A stretch of 17,650 nucleotides of DNA. Source: Pseudomonadota bacterium. GTDB taxonomy: Bacteria; Pseudomonadota; Gammaproteobacteria; Xanthomonadales; Xanthomonadaceae. The notes below the pieces were generated by a model that saw only the letters and a list, made by a program, of their open reading frames with translations, was not told the DNA's origin and made no database searches. Of the stretch, positions 15,952 to 17,650 are shown piece by piece (position 1 is the first letter of the stretch; the number at the start of each line of letters is the position of its first letter). The stretch is from NCBI GenBank assembly GCA_023438325.1, contig JAEXRB010000234.1, positions 1 through 17,650 of the forward strand, read 5' to 3'. The translations under genes and the position numbers were made by a program.

Positions 15952-17241
15952 TCATGCGGTCGCCAACGCCTGCTCCAGATCGGCAATCAAATCGTCCACA
16001 TGTTCGATGCCGATGGAAAGCCGCACGGTATCCAGACTCACGCCGGCCTTTTCCAATTCTTCCGGGCCGAGTTGGCGATGCGTGGTCGAGGCCGGATGCG
16101 TGGCCAGCGACTTGGCATCGCCGATATTGACCAAGCGCGTGAACAGTTGCAGCGCATCGAGGAACCTCGCGCCCGCTTCGCGCCCGCCGGGCAGGCCGAA
16201 GGTGAACAGGCCCGAAGGCGCCGCGCCACGCAGGTATTTTTGTGCCAGCGCGTGTTCGGGGTGATCCGGCAGGCCGGCGTAGTTGACCCAGGCGACCTTC
16301 GAATGGGCTTGCAGGTATTCGGCGATGCGGCGCGTGTTCTGCACGATCCGGTCCATGCGCAGGGGCAGCGTTTCGATGCCCTGCAGGATCAGGAACGAAT
16401 TGAACGGCGACAGCGCCGCGCCGGTATTGCGCAGCGGCACCACGCGGGCACGGCCGATGTAGGCCGCCGGTCCCAGCGCCTCGGTATAGACCACGCCGTG
16501 ATAGCTGACATCCGGCTCGTTGAGGCGCGGGAAGCGGGCCTTGTGTTCGGCCCACGGGAACTTGCCCGAATCGATGATCGCCCCGCCCAGGCTGTTGCCA
16601 TGACCGCCGAGGTATTTGGTCAGCGACTGCACCACGATATCGGCACCGAAATCGATCGGACGCAGCAGGTACGGCGTGGCCACGGTGTTGTCCACGATCA
16701 GCGGCACACCATGCGCGTGTGCGACTTTCGCGATCTTTTCGATATCGGTGACATTGCCGAGCGGGTTGCCGATGGATTCGACGAAGATCGCCTTGGTCTT
16801 TTCGTCGATGAGCTTCCCGAACGCATCCGGCTCGCGGTAATCGGCAAAGCGCGTTTGGATGCCGAACTGCGGCAGGGTGTGGGCGAACAAGTTGTACGTG
16901 CCGCCATACAGCGCGCTGGATGAAACGATGTTGTCGCCGGCTTCGGCGATGGTCTGGATGGCATAGGTGACAGCGGCCTGCCCGGAGGCCAGCGCCAGTG
17001 CCGCGATGCCGCCTTCCAGCGCCGCGATGCGCTGTTCGAGCACATCGGTGGTCGGATTCATGATGCGGGTGTAGATGTTGCCCGGCACTTTCAGATCGAA
17101 CAGATCAGCACCGTGCTGGGTGCTGTCGAAGGCGTAGGCCACGGTCTGGTAGATCGGCACCGCGACCGCGCGCGTGGTGGGGTCAGGTGAATAACCGGCG
17201 TGGACGGCGAGGGTTTCGGGTTTCCAGTTGGCTTGGCTCAT
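15952..17241 (-). CDS. metY: O-acetylhomoserine sulfhydrylase (aminocarboxypropyltransferase)
   Basis: A 429-residue PLP enzyme of the Cys/Met metabolism family that makes homocysteine from O-acetylhomoserine and sulfide in methionine synthesis; cytoplasmic. Family signatures are ETLAVHAGYSPDP (9-21), TRIMNPTTDVLEQRIAALEGG (58-78), LASGQAA (84-90), VDNTVATPYLLRP (183-195) with D184 facing the PLP ring, and SLTKYLGGHG (206-215) with K209 as the Schiff-base lysine. The C-terminal SLATHPASTTH and VRLSIGIEH match the substrate-binding region. Length is typical for MetY, and the long insertion with DVSYHGVVY distinguishes it from cystathionine gamma-synthase. The ATG at 17241 has a GGAG 9 bases upstream. 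The sheath-like gene follows after 89 bp without a visible terminator, so read-through is possible, but I see no functional link. Confidence 0.95.
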   Translation of the reverse strand: MSQANWKPETLAVHAGYSPDPTTRAVAVPIYQTVAYAFDSTQHGADLFDLKVPGNIYTRIMNPTTDVLEQRIAALEGGIAALALASGQAAVTYAIQTIAEAGDNIVSSSALYGGTYNLFAHTLPQFGIQTRFADYREPDAFGKLIDEKTKAIFVESIGNPLGNVTDIEKIAKVAHAHGVPLIVDNTVATPYLLRPIDFGADIVVQSLTKYLGGHGNSLGGAIIDSGKFPWAEHKARFPRLNEPDVSYHGVVYTEALGPAAYIGRARVVPLRNTGAALSPFNSFLILQGIETLPLRMDRIVQNTRRIAEYLQAHSKVAWVNYAGLPDHPEHALAQKYLRGAAPSGLFTFGLPGGREAGARFLDALQLFTRLVNIGDAKSLATHPASTTHRQLGPEELEKAGVSLDTVRLSIGIEHVDDLIADLEQALATA

Positions 17242-17269
17242 GACGGCATACTCCGGCGGCGGGGCCGTC
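17242..17269 (-). promoter_or_regulatory. Possible leader hairpin around the metY ribosome binding site
   Basis: In the metY leader, GACGGC (17264-17269) can pair with GCCGTC (17242-17247), which directly precedes the ATG; the GGAG ribosome site lies in the loop. Six base pairs are modest and the match may be chance. In the rest of 17270-17389 I see no SAM riboswitch or Met-repressor site that I could defend. Confidence 0.2.
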
Positions 17270-17389
17270 CATCATGCCGTGCGGTTATGAGTAGGGTCGA
17301 TACCGGGCTTTATTAGCTTATGCACATCCGGACATGAGGCAGCGCGGGACTGCGCCGCTCAGCCGTATTGCTCATATGAAATGCGTTCG

Positions 17390-17423
17390 GTAGGAGTGCA
17401 CTGGTAGAGGGCGCGAAGGAAGC
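17390..17423 (+). repeat. REP-like repeat, copy 1
   Basis: GTAGGAGTGCAC followed by a GAGG..CGCGA tail, the layout of the extragenic REP sequences common in Pseudomonas, Stenotrophomonas and relatives. It is a direct repeat of copy 3, about 100 bp away. Confidence 0.6.
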
Positions 17424-17446
17424 CGGTGCATCCGAACCAGCCCGTC

Positions 17447-17478
17447 CATTCGCGTCCACCTTCGGTGTGCGCTCCTAC
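17447..17478 (-). repeat. REP-like repeat, copy 2 (inverted)
   Basis: Read on the minus strand it begins GTAGGAGCGCAC and includes CGCGA near its end. Its first 12 bases are the perfect inverted complement of the start of copy 3, with a 12-base spacer, making a head-to-head REP pair. Confidence 0.65.
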
Positions 17479-17490
17479 ATTGATGGGTGT

Positions 17491-17524
17491 GTAGGAGCGC
17501 ACTCGCAGAGGCCGCGACCGATGC
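17491..17524 (+). repeat. REP-like repeat, copy 3
   Basis: GTAGGAGCGCAC followed by GAGGCCGCGACC. The perfect 12-bp match with copy 2 (17467-17478 with 17491-17502) could form a strong hairpin. It ends 4 bp from the stop codon of the truncated gene at the right edge. Confidence 0.65.
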
Positions 17525-17528
17525 CCGA

Positions 17529-17650
17529 TCAGCTTCGTGGCAGACGCAGCACCAGACCGGCACCGATCAGCATCAGCGCCATCATCCACAGCAGCGCGGC
17601 ACGGCCGGTGGCCGGGATCATTACCGGGCTTGCCGGTGCTGCGGCCCCGG
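17529..17650 (-). CDS. C-terminal end of a surface protein with IPATG-type anchor (5' part outside window)
   Basis: Only the last 39 residues and the TGA are inside the window. They read as a tripartite C-terminal sorting signal: a motif IPATG, a hydrophobic membrane segment of about 18 residues (LLWMMALMLIGAGLVL), and a short basic tail RLPRS. This is the arrangement of LPxTG-type sortase substrates and of related Gram-negative sorting tags. The stretch before the motif is Ala/Pro-rich, as in wall or surface linkers. No sortase is in the window, so the processing enzyme is unknown. The same residues would also fit an ordinary C-terminal membrane anchor. The frame, the composition and the clean end after the tail support a real gene. 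Confidence 0.55.
   Translation of the reverse strand, partial: GAAAPASPVMIPATGRAALLWMMALMLIGAGLVLRLPRS

Noticed and set aside
17325..17340. Operator-like palindrome upstream of metY around tccgga
   Set aside because: Only the 6-bp core is symmetric; the flanks are direct (acat...acat), not inverted.
17359..17589. 76-residue minus-strand ORF at the right end
   Set aside because: It runs through the REP-like repeats and out of frame over the better-supported end of the IPATG protein.
1..17650. CRISPR arrays, tRNA and rRNA genes
   Set aside because: I saw no regularly spaced repeats and no cloverleaf or rRNA-like segment on either strand.

Overview
The window is GC-rich bacterial chromosome. 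I read it as a gammaproteobacterium of the order Lysobacterales (Xanthomonadales), probably near Lysobacteraceae/Rhodanobacteraceae. The grounds are the codon use, short extragenic palindromes with a GTAGGAGYGCAC core, a 'cccctctccc...gggagagggg' intergenic palindrome of a kind I know from this order, a VTGSRI-type motif, and a secreted protein ending in FESGFE. This placement is inference; there is no rRNA or marker gene.

Layout. (1) Positions 1-1739, plus strand: a GIY-YIG-type nuclease protein cut by the left edge, then an unrecognised 339-residue acidic protein. The first gene is visibly more AT-rich than the rest, so this end looks like accessory DNA. (2) Positions 1953-11034, minus strand: a probable operon read from right to left. 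It encodes a YqiJ-like membrane/OB-fold protein, a YqiK-like flotillin, a PIN-like nuclease with a C-terminal winged-helix-like segment, and a giant DUF3686 AAA+ 'DNA repair ATPase'. A 160-bp repeat element sits between the flotillin and PIN genes. (3) Positions 11174-14452, minus: a secreted VIT/VWA protein with a DUF2135-like C-terminus, closed by a clear intrinsic terminator that separates it from the flotillin operon. (4) Positions 14723-15862, minus: a protein with the conserved core of a contractile phage tail sheath but with a signal peptide at its N-terminus and four cysteines, and no other phage gene nearby. (5) Positions 15952-17241, minus: metY, O-acetylhomoserine sulfhydrylase. (6) Positions 17390-17524: a cluster of three REP-like repeats, then the last 39 residues of a surface protein ending in an IPATG motif, a membrane segment and a basic tail.

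How the genes may work together. The flotillin block combines a membrane scaffold (YqiJ/YqiK-like), a large remodelling ATPase and a nuclease-like protein, which suggests a membrane-domain stress or surveillance system. Three separate loci on the minus strand (VIT/VWA, sheath-like, IPATG protein) encode exported or surface proteins. The exported sheath-fold protein is the most unusual item in the window.
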